NCBI GenBank assembly: GCA_018524725.1
Contig: JAEUWP010000365.1
Span: 28,141 to 92,140, forward strand
Direction of reading: 5' to 3'
DNA from: Podaxis mareebaensis
Lineage: Eukaryota; Basidiomycota; Agaricomycetes; Agaricales; Agaricaceae
DNA: 64,000 bases
Shown here: positions 26,322 to 37,027 of the stretch, piece after piece
How the letters are laid out: every line of letters begins with the position of its first letter
How positions within the stretch are numbered: the stretch's first letter is position 1
The notes under the pieces: model-generated
The model's input: the letters and a program-made list of their open reading frames with translations, nothing else
Told to the model about the DNA's origin: nothing
Database searches by the model: none
Position numbers and translations under genes: made by a program

Positions 26322-29300
26322 TCAGTCCCAATCAATAGCCATACCCCCGGGACCCGTTGCAATCCCGATCCCACGGTCAGCCTCCCTCCTCAACCACTTT
26401 AGCGCAACTTTATCCTCCCGCAAATGCGGACTGAGTATATCCCAACATCGCTGGTTATGCTCTTTAAGCCACGACTTTTCTTCCTTGGTCAGCATAGACT
26501 CCTTCACCATGCGCGTTTGGATCGGGACGCATGTAAGCCGTTCAAAGCCAAGCCAGATATCGCCGTTGAATTCATGTTTGGTTTTGACGCGTTTGACGAC
26601 GAGCGCAGATTCAATGCGCATTCCCCATTTATCTTTGAGGTCTGAAAATAGAGTTAGCTATCGATAGAGCTACCAAGAATAAGAGATCAGCATACAGAAA
26701 CCAGGTTCATTGGTAATGACATGTCCTGGCATGAGGGGTACATTACTATTGAACCCATGCTCTCCCTCATGTACAGTCAAGAACGAGCCGAATCCATGAC
26801 CAGTTCCATGCTATAAGAAAACCGCCAATCAGTACCGCCACCGCGCCACACCAGTAGTACGTAACTGCTCACCATGTAGTTCAGCCCATCCTTCCACAAC
26901 GCCTTGCGTGCCAACACGTCCAGCTGAATCCCAGGCGTGCCTTCAGGGAACACTGCGCTATCAATAGCGATCTAATAACACAAATGACGATCAGCATCGG
27001 ATATGAAAGGAAGAGCACAGCAGAGCGGAGATGAAGAGAAGAGAATCAGCTACACACATGTCCCTGCAGAACCCTCGTATACGCCTCACACATGTCCGGC
27101 GTTGGTCTTCCGAAATGAACAGTCCTTGTCGTATCACATGTCCCATCTCGATACTGCCCTCCCGAATCGCTATACCCAATCATTAGATACAATCCACGAA
27201 TTTTTCATGATCAAGTATGACTCACTTAAGGTAGGGCGTATCTCTATCAATCATTCTAGCAGTGTGTTTCTTTGGAGTATAGTGAGGCAGCGCAGCGTTC
27301 GGCCCGCTTGCAGAAATAGTCTCATACGCAAGACCCATAAACTTCTTTTGCTTCATCCTGAATTCCTTAATCCGCCATGCAGCTTCCCACTCGGTGATGT
27401 CGTAGCCTGAGTTTAGTTTGTTTTCGAGCCAGGCGAGGAACCGCACCTGCATATGAGAATTATGAGTAATGTACACCACATTGATTGACGGAGGTATGGC
27501 AGAGGGATGAGGTAGCCGAGTCGATAAAGAAGTATACGTACAAATGCGACGCCATCCCGGATATATGCTTGCCTCAACCCCTCAATCTCAGTCTCATTCT
27601 TAATAGCCATCATATACTCGACACGGTTCGGAGCGAGCGTGTACCTGAAGTGGGTGAGCATGAGGGAAATCGCATATGACGTTGACGCCGAAAGCAGCAG
27701 CTATGTGTAACAATAAGTACACGTTGTTGACAATGGCTATATGCATGAGAGAGACACACCTTGCCCTCGCCCCATTCGCGCCTCCTCAAAAACGGCCAAA
27801 GGTCTGTATAGTTCCTCCTCTCAACGTTCATCCTCTCTAAGTACTGCGTAACGGCCTCATCGACCTTGGACGAATCCAAGAAGAGAATGGCCTTGTCGAG
27901 GCCAACGTAAAGGTATGCGTGGAAGAGGGGGTTGAATGGGATGTCGACACCTCGTAGGTTCAGGGTCCATGCTAATTAGGGGATAAGCGCTGGGGCGCTC
28001 AAACTACAGGGAGGACAAAACGTACCAATGCAAGGTAAGGATGTGACGAGCATTCCAACGTGCATTTGTTGTGGGGTCGGTTCAGTTGATTTAGAGTACG
28101 AAGGGATCGCGGGAGGTTGGGCCTTGATCCATTCTCGAAGTTTGTAGAGCTTGTAGGTGGCGTCTTTGCCTATGCACGACGTCAGTAAAATGCAAGAATA
28201 AGAGGTGGGAAGGACGCGCACCGGTATACTCGATAGATTGCACATAAACAACACCCCTCGGCTTCTGCGGTTTGTCCTTCCATATAAGGTCGACGAGATT
28301 CTGCGACGGGAAGACAAACTTGCAGTCCAGTGCGGTGAGCTTGGAATTGATCAAGGATGCTTTCTCGTGGGATATCATTCGGGCATCAATGCCAATCCGC
28401 TGGCCCCTTGACAAAAGGGACTACATCGAACAATCAGAACGTCGTTGACAAGACATGCGAGGGGAGTGGAGTTACGTACCAAGAAGAAATCGACCCAATC
28501 TTTGTAGCCTCTATGATTTCTTGTATCACCAGCTGGAATGACTTGCCAGTTTCTATCAGTTTGGTTCTCGGCTTGTATCCAGTATCTGGAATCAGTGACC
28601 AGATACGCGTGGTCTTTGGTGACAATGGCCACGCCAGCGGAACCCGAGAATCTGCGGGGGATACGTAAGCTACTGGTTCGTAGGAGTAGATGTGATGTGA
28701 TTGGAGAGCATCGAACTTACCCAGTGATGAACTCCCTGCGCTTGTCACTTGGCGCGACATACTCGGAGCCATGAGCGTCCTCGGATGGCACAATGCTAGA
28801 TTCGAGATGATCAACAAGTATTTTGGGTCAAAGTGGGGGGTAAACGCACTAGAAATCGACATTGGCCTTTTCCATCTCCGCGCGGAGGTCTGCCAGCCTC
28901 TCAGTAGTATTTACGGTTTTGTCTGGAATAGATTCTACGTCTCCTTGCATCTTGCGCTCGAGAGCGGACCCAACGAGCGTGCTTGTTGAATCCTGAGGCA
29001 TAAGCGGGGGACGGTGTTTAGGGGCCGACGACCGACTACTCGACGTTTGATAACTTTGCTTGGATTCTTTACTCCTATTTGATGAGTGCGACCTCATAGT
29101 ATCTCCACGCTGTAGTGTTTCCTGCGCACGCACGGTACTCTTGCTTGCATACGACGATTTTGTATCGCGACGAACAGGGGGTAAGGCTTTGCCTTCCTGG
29201 GCCTGATATAGCGGGAGTGGCGTTTCACTGGCATTCGACGACGAGCGTTCACGCATAGCAGCCTCGACCTCCTTTTCTTTCTTCCCTATACCCCAGCCGT

Positions 29301-29607
29301 ACCCCCACTTGGACGAAGTCGTCGACTTCTTCGTCCCCGTCATTGTGTTCCCGCGGCTGAGCTTTGGCGAGCCCTTCATTCCTCCTTCGCCGCCTACAAT
29401 AATTGGAGGAACCTCGTCGTAGCGTTCAGAGTCAGTGCGGAAGGTGAGGTTGTCGGCCTCTGTTGTCAGGGTGGATGTAGGTGAATAGGAGGGATGGCGT
29501 GTGAGGCCAGCGTGTGGGTGGGATATTTCAGAGGCGTCGCCGATGGAGATCCTGCGTTTCTGCTTTGAAATAAAAGGAAAGCATATGGGGGGTGGTGGAG
29601 GAGGCAT
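26322..29607 (-). CDS. AMPP: Xaa-Pro aminopeptidase (M24B) with long N-terminal extension
   Basis: Metallopeptidase removing N-terminal residues that precede proline. Twelve exons with consistent phase (29607-28850, 28795-28721, 28651-28480, 28420-28222, 28169-28026, 27971-27760, 27700-27542, 27446-27226, 27169-27058, 26971-26873, 26810-26696, 26641-26322) give about 861 residues. The last 630 are a normal creatinase-fold AMPP starting at [13 protein letters not shown] and [15 protein letters not shown]. Metal ligands are present: Asp 648 and Asp 659 in [12 protein letters not shown], His in HGTGHGFG (718-725), Glu 752 in NEPGFY and Glu 766 in MRIES. The first 230 residues are an extra Ser/Thr/Lys-rich region beginning [13 protein letters not shown] chose the ATG at 29607 because a minus-strand TATA box sits at 29709-29703; the frame stays open upstream to 29772 without another ATG I trust. 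Confidence 0.93.
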
Positions 29608-29702
29608 GATGTCGTCGTGGAGGACAGTGAGGACGGCTTTCGAGGACGACTTGAGGACGACAAGCACACGAGGCTCAGAATTTGGCTGATGTAAGCACCT
29701 TC

Positions 29703-29709
29703 TTATATA
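29703..29709 (-). promoter_or_regulatory. TATA box of the aminopeptidase gene
   Basis: TATATAA on the minus strand, 96 nt upstream of the ATG at 29607. It lies inside the upstream extension of the open frame, which argues that the extension is leader rather than coding sequence. Confidence 0.5.
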
Positions 29710-31521
29710 GACTCCGAAGAACAGCCCCGAGTTCACACCGGAACTGGCGGATCTCGTGCCGGGGCCTGACATAACCCCACACGAGGCTGCTGCAGAACCC
29801 TAGAGCCTTCCCCAGACTCGCCCTCTTCGGGTAGCCAGAACTGCGATCCTTCGCGATGGCTCTGATATAACCAAACTCTCTCACCAGGTCGAGAATCCAA
29901 GAGCCAGATGACCGTAGCCCGAGAAACAGACCGACCTTGACAGAACACCCGGCCATATGCGTAGCACCCCCACTGGTAGACTTTCTGGAATGCGTGATGA
30001 CGTGGTGCGACATTCATTCGCCGTCAAGCTGGCTCATTCACATGTTCGCCAGTCAACGCGACCCCCATGAGTCCAGGAGCTTATAGTGCAGCAAGGCCAA
30101 GCGAGGATGTGAGCAGGGCTCAAGCTTTGAAAGCCGCTGGAGCAGCTGATAACAGCCATGGAGCTTATCGGAGCTTGGGCTCCAGTCCAGTGTACAGCAT
30201 TGCGTATCCCTTGCTAGTTACACCCTCGTGTCCTCCGACTGCGTACGAACGGGCTTGGGTATTACTTATTGTTCTAGGGCCATCGAGTCGCAAAAAGCCT
30301 GGCTTGGTTTGGAATCCTCGAGGATGAAGCATGATAACAAACTTGCCCTTGATACGTGATAACCTATCTTTAGTCGGCTAGCGATTGGTCTCAACAAGGT
30401 TCAAAAGCTTGGCCGCAGTTCGTGGCCTAACACGGATAACTTAGGACAGGGATATGCTCTGATTCTACCCCACATGAATTCCCAGCGCCAAGATGCCCGC
30501 AAGTGCTCAACAATTAGGGTTTCCACCACGCCCATGCACGCAGTCAGTGTCAGGCAAGAAACATAGGCGAAATGACAGATGATCGACTTGTGGTCACGAT
30601 GGCTACACCTAGTAGATGAGATACAACGTGGTCCTTGGCTCATTTTCTGCAGGGAAAGGTGGGCAAGAGTGCACAGACGACGGTACGGCGGAAATCAGAA
30701 GCCACCAGCAATCAAAACAACTGCAAGCGTCTAGAACCCAACTAACGGTTCCACCTAGTCAATTTAACTCCGCACACAGGCTCAGTAGTCCAGCTCATGT
30801 TCTCGTGAGCACGGCTTCTTCCCTAGAATCCTCCAGGCGTTAAGTCTAGTTAAGCGCTTGTTAAATCCCCTCACAATATAATTAGGCAGTTCTCCTATGC
30901 CCCAAGTATCCAAACATATCGATTTCATCCGAGTCGGAGAACGTGCCTTTAATTGGTGCTGATGTCCATAAGCTCAACAGAGACCTTTGGCAGCACGGGC
31001 GCCAGCATTTTGAGCGAAAAAGTGACTCAATTTCAAGGCTCCTTGGGCCAATTCCGCTGTGGGGCTCGACTCCACAATACTTATCATCTATCGCTTGAGC
31101 ACTCTTACTTTTCGTAGATTATAAATGATTTCGCATCCTTCAGTCAGCAGGGGAGGTTGGGTTGGTGGGAATGCGGCTGGATGTGCCGGAAGGGGGCGGG
31201 CCGACTGCAAACAGCCTTGATAAATCCATTACCTTCCTAGATGGGATTTCATGGAGACTGTGGTGTAGCAACTGGAGCCTCTGCGTTCTAGCTCAAATCA
31301 TAGTGCATTTGATTCGCTCAAAACTCGCCCAAAACGCTAGCGCCCGTGTTTGCAAAAGGTCTCTATTTACCTGATATTCCTCTGGGGGTTTCATCAACAG
31401 CATCTAATAGCCGACGCCCATCCATACAGCAATAGATTCATTAATCTAACACTATTACCACACCGCGCACTGGAGTGGGAAATCCCATCCGGCACCCACA
31501 CCAAAAGTTAAAACTAATGTG
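29710..31521. other. Intergenic region without a gene
   Basis: About 1.8 kb between the divergent aminopeptidase and membrane-protein genes. Frames at 29675-30017 (minus) and 30067-30327 (plus) are short and featureless. No repeat or RNA gene was recognised. Confidence 0.5.
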
Positions 31522-31750
31522 ATTGGTGACCTCAAACAATCAGCTAGGATTGGTTAATGTCATACGTCAATCCATCCACCAATCCACCACAAACCGCCAC
31601 CCACGTTACCATGACGATCAGACCAATCCTCTTTGTCCCTGACTTGGATTGTGTGTTGGTCCGTGTTTACACCCGCACCCACAACAAGCACACTTTCCTC
31701 TTTAGGTAAATTTCCGTGGATTGGTGTTCAAGCCAAGTCCCATGGATTGG
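31522..31750. promoter_or_regulatory. Cluster of CCAAT/ATTGG boxes
   Basis: Six CCAAT pentamers in 229 bases: ATTGG at 31522-31526, 31549-31553, 31720-31724 and 31746-31750, and CCAAT at 31579-31583 and 31623-31627. Three of the ATTGG copies sit in a longer GGATTGGT context. CCAAT boxes are the site of the HAP/NF-Y complex in fungi. The cluster ends 27 bp before the TATA box at 31777, so it probably drives the gene at 31883. Occupancy is inferred. Confidence 0.55.
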
Positions 31751-31776
31751 TTTTCGCTAGGTTTTTGCCCGAGGGC

Positions 31777-31783
31777 TATATAA
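31777..31783 (+). promoter_or_regulatory. TATA box of the gene at 31883
   Basis: TATATAA, 100 bp upstream of the ATG and directly downstream of the CCAAT cluster. Spacing is normal for a fungal TATA gene. Confidence 0.6.
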
Positions 31784-31882
31784 CCGCGCTCCTCCCTTCT
31801 TCCCGTCCCCCAACCCGCCCCAGCAATTCGCCCCCGCATCAAAGCCCCAGTTTCAAGTCGATTTTCCGAAGAAGATATCACC

Positions 31883-32480
31883 ATGAACACCACCGTCCAG
31901 ATCACGACTCCCCTTCCCCTTTACACCCGTGACTCTTTCGCGTCTTCTTCCTCTTCTTTCGACAAACCTGAAACGGACTTACACGCTTTCGGATACACAT
32001 TCGCACCCTCCACCGAGAGCCGGCACGATCGCAGACTCTCAACCTCGAGCCTCGCTCCCGAGGCCCTCCCACCTACTTATTCTGAGAGTCACCGGGACGT
32101 TGTTCCGGAATACACGGCTACATATGAGCCTGTCACGCTCGCGATGTATCTCTTCCGCTTTGGTTTCTGTACGTCCTTTACCCCACTTTTCAATCAACCA
32201 TTGAAGCTCATTGCCGAATTCAGTGTTCCCGCCATTCTGGCTTATGGGCGCATTCATTCTCTTCACACCCCTCCGCGCCCCTCCCACTTCCCCTCAAGAT
32301 GAAGAAGCCACAGTCGGCTCGTGGCTTCCCGAAAAAACTGAAGCTGAAAAAGAAGCGTTCATCACTCACATGCGCAAGGCCGAGCTCAAATGGGCTAAGC
32401 GCTGTCTTATCGCCTTCTTGATCTTCGCCGTTGTTGTCGGCATCGTAGCTGGACTTGCTGTTTGGGCCACTTCGAAGTAA
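31883..32480 (+). CDS. Small single-pass membrane protein, basidiomycete family
   Basis: Two exons (31883-32168 and 32224-32480, intron 55 nt, phase 1) encode 180 residues. The N-terminal half is Ser/Thr/Pro-rich with ALPPTYSESHRDVVPEY, a PPxY-like stretch. Then come PVTLAMYLFRFGFLFPPFWL and MGAFILFTPLRAP, a charged segment (LPEKTEAEKEAFITHMRKAE), LKWAKRCL, and a C-terminal hydrophobic segment IAFLIFAVVVGIVAGLAVWA ending in TSK. The arrangement matches unnamed proteins I recall from other Agaricomycetes. The last segment is a clear transmembrane helix, so this is a tail-anchored protein; the FPPFW segment could be a second membrane-associated stretch. PPxY motifs are typical ligands of WW-domain ubiquitin ligases, which is a hint only. 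Function unknown. Confidence 0.88.
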
Positions 32481-33189
32481 ACGCCTTCCCTCCATCTTTC
32501 GGGCAGCGTCCTATTGGACGGACTTGGTGGGAGACTGGCTTTGGGGGTTTGGAAGTTGGTGTGCCGCTGTTTTGGATTGGGTCTCGGACCGGGTTACCGA
32601 GTCTCCCGGCCACACGCACACGAGAGAACTTTCCCTCACTTTGCTGTTGGCGCTTCGCCACTATCCTTTTTGCCTCCTCGATTGATTTCGAGTCGAGGGC
32701 GCGTCGTGACCTGGAGTGTCGCTCGCGCATCATATCACATGACAGTACAAAAACACTCAAGCACTCCTTACATAAATTCACTCTCATCTCTCTTGGACTT
32801 TATCTGCATATGACATTATCAGGCATTCATATTTCTTGCTTATCCCTTTTTAATTCTTATATTACTTAGATATTCGGGACTGTGTCTCATGTGTATTCTT
32901 AGATGTAAAACTAAATGCTAAGATGAATTAATGTGAATTAGCTGAACGCCTACTTCATCCGAGTGAACGCGCTTCAGACTGCGAGTCATCTCCTTCAGTG
33001 ATGACTTGGATTGGGAGGATAGAGAAGTGGTATCTGATGATATTGTAAGATGGACTTTGGAGAAACAGTACATGAATTAGTCTCATTTCAAGCAGAGCAT
33101 GGTTGATGAAACATCCACTGGACGTTGAGTGGCTTTAGAGTAACTACGTCTATAACACCGATTTGTTGCGCTGGTGTGTCTGGTAATAT
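32481..33189. other. 3' flank of membrane-protein gene; AT-rich intergenic DNA
   Basis: Probable 3' untranslated region followed by increasingly AT-rich sequence. No gene, repeat or RNA is recognised. Confidence 0.5.
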
Positions 33190-33710
33190 TGCTGTCGAGG
33201 TCAGCTACAGCTCGCATCAAAAATGGCGAACTCCGTCTCACCTCGAAACGGCGAGGTGAAACTTAGCCAGGGCGCACGAGGGATCAGTCCCCAAGCGCTC
33301 AGCGTCCACCCAAGCCGCCATTCCCAGGTAGATCCCTGTATGTTCTGGCGGTTCGGGGGCTTCTCCTAGGATTCACCCCGCCACTAGCACAGGCATTGAT
33401 CGACTAGGGGAGCACAACGGTTGTGACCCTGAGAAAGGTCTCGTCAGAGGGCTGTCACCCTGATGGCTCGCCCCTCCAGGTAGACTTAAGGCTTACTCCC
33501 AGTTAAACTAACCATGAGGAGTGCAAAGGTCACTGCGCATGGCGACTCCCCAGCAGGCAGGTTGCTGGTTGGGTGGGACGCTTCCAGCCTGGGTTTTTAG
33601 CCCCACGAGGCCTTTAGCCCCGTGACTTTATCTTCACGGACCGGAGACGAGACTTTCGTCGGCCGGGATTTCGTCGGGGCCATATAATGACGGACGAAGG
33701 TGGATGTTTG
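33190..33710. repeat. GC-rich noncoding block, possible repeat remnant
   Basis: A sharply bounded GC-rich block between AT-rich flanks, with short self-complementary pieces (GGGATCAGTCCCC, AGCCCCACGAGGC, near-repeated TTCGTCGG at 33655-33676). It holds no open frame of note. Its look, structured and GC-rich at the edge of an island with no gene, suggests the 5' leader of a retroelement, but I saw no reverse transcriptase motif downstream in 33710-34500. The class is unassigned. Confidence 0.3.
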
Positions 33711-35260
33711 GACTAGAAAATCCCATAGCGCCCATTACCATAAATAGCAGTACCACCCATTGGGACAAACAGTATTTGGGTGGCTCATCATCCGGAACTC
33801 AGGAAACTCAAAGTTGAAACACCCTCCTGGAATCGATCTTTGCGGCTGAAATATTCACAATGAGACTGGCGCTTGAACAACTAAATAAATTCAAACCCAT
33901 CTGCATGCACTCAAGCTCAAACCAAGCTGTCAAGGGCACAAACCTATGTAAAGTGGGAAAATTCCAGGTGGACGGAAACTTCAGCAAAGGAAAACCTAAT
34001 ACAACTCATCGCTTCCCTTAGGTCACACCTGGCCCCCGCTTTCTTCATTGCCCTGGACCAGGAGAGAACAACAGAAGCAAACACCCAGGTTAAAGAGCTA
34101 GCAAAAAAAGGCCTCCGGAAGAGAGGCATGAGTTCAATAAACATCCTCCACCCACATACTACCCAAAGGGAGCAGCACTACACGCCATCATCCAAGCTGT
34201 CGTTTACAGGAACCTGACAGAAAACATGAAACCACACAAGGCTAAAACCTTGAAACAGAAGACTGAAAGAATCAAGAGTGAAATTAACTCCTTCCATGGC
34301 TTCACCCCCTATATAACTACAATTTGGCACTCACTAAAAGAAGTAAAACAATAGTGAGGAAGCATAAAAATTTTATATACAAAATGATAAAGGGAGTGTA
34401 TAAGACCAGGGAATACTGGCTAAAAACAAACAGCAAAGAGCTGTGAGAAGGACTACTTAGAAAATCTTCAATGCCATGATAGAATCATGCAAGAGCACAG
34501 GAGATTGGTGAGATCACTGGTGGAGAGGGTGATGTTTCAGAGGCTGACTTACTGTTGATCCACCTTGTCCTCTCTGCAAGTTTTGAAGGTCCCCAATCTT
34601 GTGATTGATTACCTCACAACCATCAGTGAAACGGCTTAAAACTATTATTACATTTTGGTCTATGTATAGTATTTGAAAGATAAGATAGACATTAATAGCG
34701 AAAAAAAGCATTCGAAGCAGTATGTAAGGGCGTGCAATGTTTTCAGTGCTATAACAGCATGGCTGAAACATTTGAACACGTTTCTTATGCCATTGAAACC
34801 TTTCGTTCAGAATGTATTGACCTAAAATGATGTTTTGGGTAGATATTCGTATTCAACATTTTTTGGGCATTCAAAGTATGAAAATTTTCGATTTTCTGGA
34901 ATGATGAGCGACGATGTAAGATTAAAAAACATTGGCATAAAATACATGGGCATCTTAGAATTAGTAGCGCTTAAATGGCTATATAGGCATCAGATCTCGC
35001 CAGTGTAGGAGAGATTGTAAGCCACTCATTGACCCTGGCAATCATTGGTTTATTATAGCCACTCTAAATGTAGCAAGTCTTACAGTATGTACACTAAATT
35101 ATCATTACAATATGTTTTCAAGGAGTCACGAGTGCAGAGAATTTCACGCTGTCGATACGAGCAGAGAGACATTTGTTTGTCATTGTGTAGCAGGAATGGC
35201 AATGGTCAACTTGCAACTTGATACTGTTCCCGACACTCGCGACTCTTCCACCACTGCAGC
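33711..35260. other. Degraded AT-rich sequence
   Basis: About 1.5 kb of A-rich sequence (33720-34500), then mixed AT-rich DNA. Plus-strand frames are broken every few codons. It may be an eroded element body, but no motif survives that would identify it. Confidence 0.4.
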
Positions 35261-35783
35261 ATGGATGTATTCGCACTAGCCAACCTGTAAGTAGGGATCG
35301 TTGTACAACTCAGCTAAATGCAGCTACTCACTGCCAAGTGCCAGATACTGCCGCCATTCGAATCGGATAATTTGTCGTCTCCAGTGCCAGGCCCAATCTG
35401 TCCAGAATATCAGTAAGTCAACAATTTCCTTGCAGCAAGCCACTGCTGAAAGGCGAATGCAAGACAACGAGGACAGCGGATATGAAGCAGAGGATGAACG
35501 AGAGGAACACTCACCTGGGCTTCGAGGGCGTGGGCTAGTCAAAAATCCTCTAGAGGACAATGATAGTAATGAAGATATGCGTACATTGAGCAGGCGCAGT
35601 CACGATGGGAACAAGAGGGATGGGGACGAAGAGGAGAGTAGGAACAAAAAGGATGTGAACAAGGAGGGGGGTGGAAACGAGGAGGATAACAGCGACTACG
35701 ATGGTGGCAGTCGTGATGAACATGAGGATGGAGAAGGTGCTGGGGATGAAGACGACGGATACCTAGCGGACACAGAGGCCTAA
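35261..35783 (+). CDS. Small acidic protein, copy A of a local duplication
   Basis: Exon 1 (35261-35286, MDVFALAN) joins exon 2 (35345-35783) across a 58 nt GTAAGT...CCAG intron to give 154 residues. The N-terminal third is basic and cysteine-containing (YCRHSNRIICRLQCQ). The remainder is very acidic and Asn/Gly/Glu-rich, ending DEDDGYLADTEA. A homologous copy lies at 36219-36650, with similarity running through exon 1, the intron, exon 2 and into the 3' flank. I do not recognise the family. It sits in the accessory island next to a Plavaka fossil, so it may be cargo or a transposon accessory gene. This copy is intact. Confidence 0.6.
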
Positions 35784-36218
35784 GGTATGTATGTTTCCCC
35801 ACTCTCATACCCTCCCAAAGTGCTCAGAAACACGGTCCAGTCTTTAATCACTTGAGTGCCATGCTCAGTTCTAGTACTCCTGTTGGTGTAGAATACATGA
35901 GCAATTGGAGGTAGTAGTGCTCAAATTTCATATATGCTGCATATCTCGAGAGCGTAGGAGAGACTAATGTCCACTTGTGCCATATCTCGCATCAGCCCTA
36001 GCGATCACTGACTAATTTTAGCTGATCTAAATATAATGAGTTCCACAGTACCTACAGTACTGTCAATATCTACCATAAGTAGATGTCTTCAAGTGAGAGA
36101 GCCCTTCAAAGCCATGAATACGAGTCAATGATTCGTTGGTTGTTTGTACATGTGTAGCAGGAACAGACCAGGTACTCAGCACTGGGAACTGATCTCGACC
36201 TCGTCTTTCACCTACACC

Positions 36219-36650
36219 ATGAATGCCTTCTGACTAGCCACTATGTAAGTACAGACACTCCTTCAATTCCTAGCACCTACTCACCGATCTCCAGATACTG
36301 TCGTGCTATAAATCAAATCTTTCGTCGCCTCCATCACAACTCCCAAGTTGTCAGGAACACTGGTAAGACGACATTTTTTTCTCCAGCGAACGAGAGCTGA
36401 AAGCCGCAAGCAAGGCAAACAGGACAGCAGATACAATGCAGACGATGAAGGAGAAGTGCAAGACTCACCTGGGATCCCAGAACGAGCAACGGCTGAGATT
36501 TCTTGTGAGGATAATGACAACCAAGATGCACGTACATTGCGAAATGACAGTGTAGGTGGGAACAAGGGGGGTGGAAACAAAAGAGAGGATGGTGGTAATT
36601 GGGATGGCGAGGCTGAGGATGATGGGTACCTTGCGGATACAGAGGCATAG
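36219..36650 (+). pseudogene. Decayed copy B of the small acidic gene
   Basis: Same plan as 35261-35783: ATG-initiated short exon, GTAAGT intron, exon starting ATACTGTCGTGC, acidic tail ending AEDDGYLADTEA. It is broken twice. The fifth codon of exon 1 is TGA where copy A has GCA. A length change at a T7 run near 36372 shifts the frame between the basic and acidic parts. The acidic domain is shorter than in copy A. The 3' flanks of both copies still align (TTTCC...CTC...GTGCTCA), so one duplication covered the gene and its surroundings. Confidence 0.6.
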
Positions 36651-36985
36651 GGTGCATACGTTTCCTCATTCTCTCTCCCAACGTGCTCAAAAGCACATCC
36701 GATTTTCTCAGTTGAGTGCTATGGTCCAAACTCTTTCTTCCATTATACATGTTCTTCACTGTTCAAGATTGTCCATGACTCACAAATGCATCCATCTCTC
36801 CCTCAAATTCCATGTAAAGCCCCTGCCTAAGACACTCGGTCACCAAGCGCCTGTTGCATAATTCACAATGCTAGTAGCGCCAGCTCTATGCCACCCAGGA
36901 CTAGGTTCCTCTCATAATCTAAAAATCCCCCAATGACGTTAGAATTCCACCCAGCACCCTTGGCTCCTACTGATGTGCTCAATCA

Positions 36986-37027
36986 TTGTACAACTCACCT
37001 GAATACACCTACTCACTGCCAAGTGCC
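36986..37027. repeat. Third fragment of the acidic-gene repeat, at the Plavaka breakpoint
   Basis: These 42 bases match 35301-35342 (intron 1 of acidic gene copy A) without gaps, with 4 differences by my count. The match ends exactly where the recognisable Plavaka reading frame (minus strand) stops making sense, after the residues IYYRR. This marks a chimaeric junction between the two families. Confidence 0.6.

Noticed and set aside
35413..35435. A 23 nt GTAAG...CAG intron in acidic gene copy A
   Set aside because: Removing it shifts the frame into a stop, while leaving it in keeps the frame open to the end.
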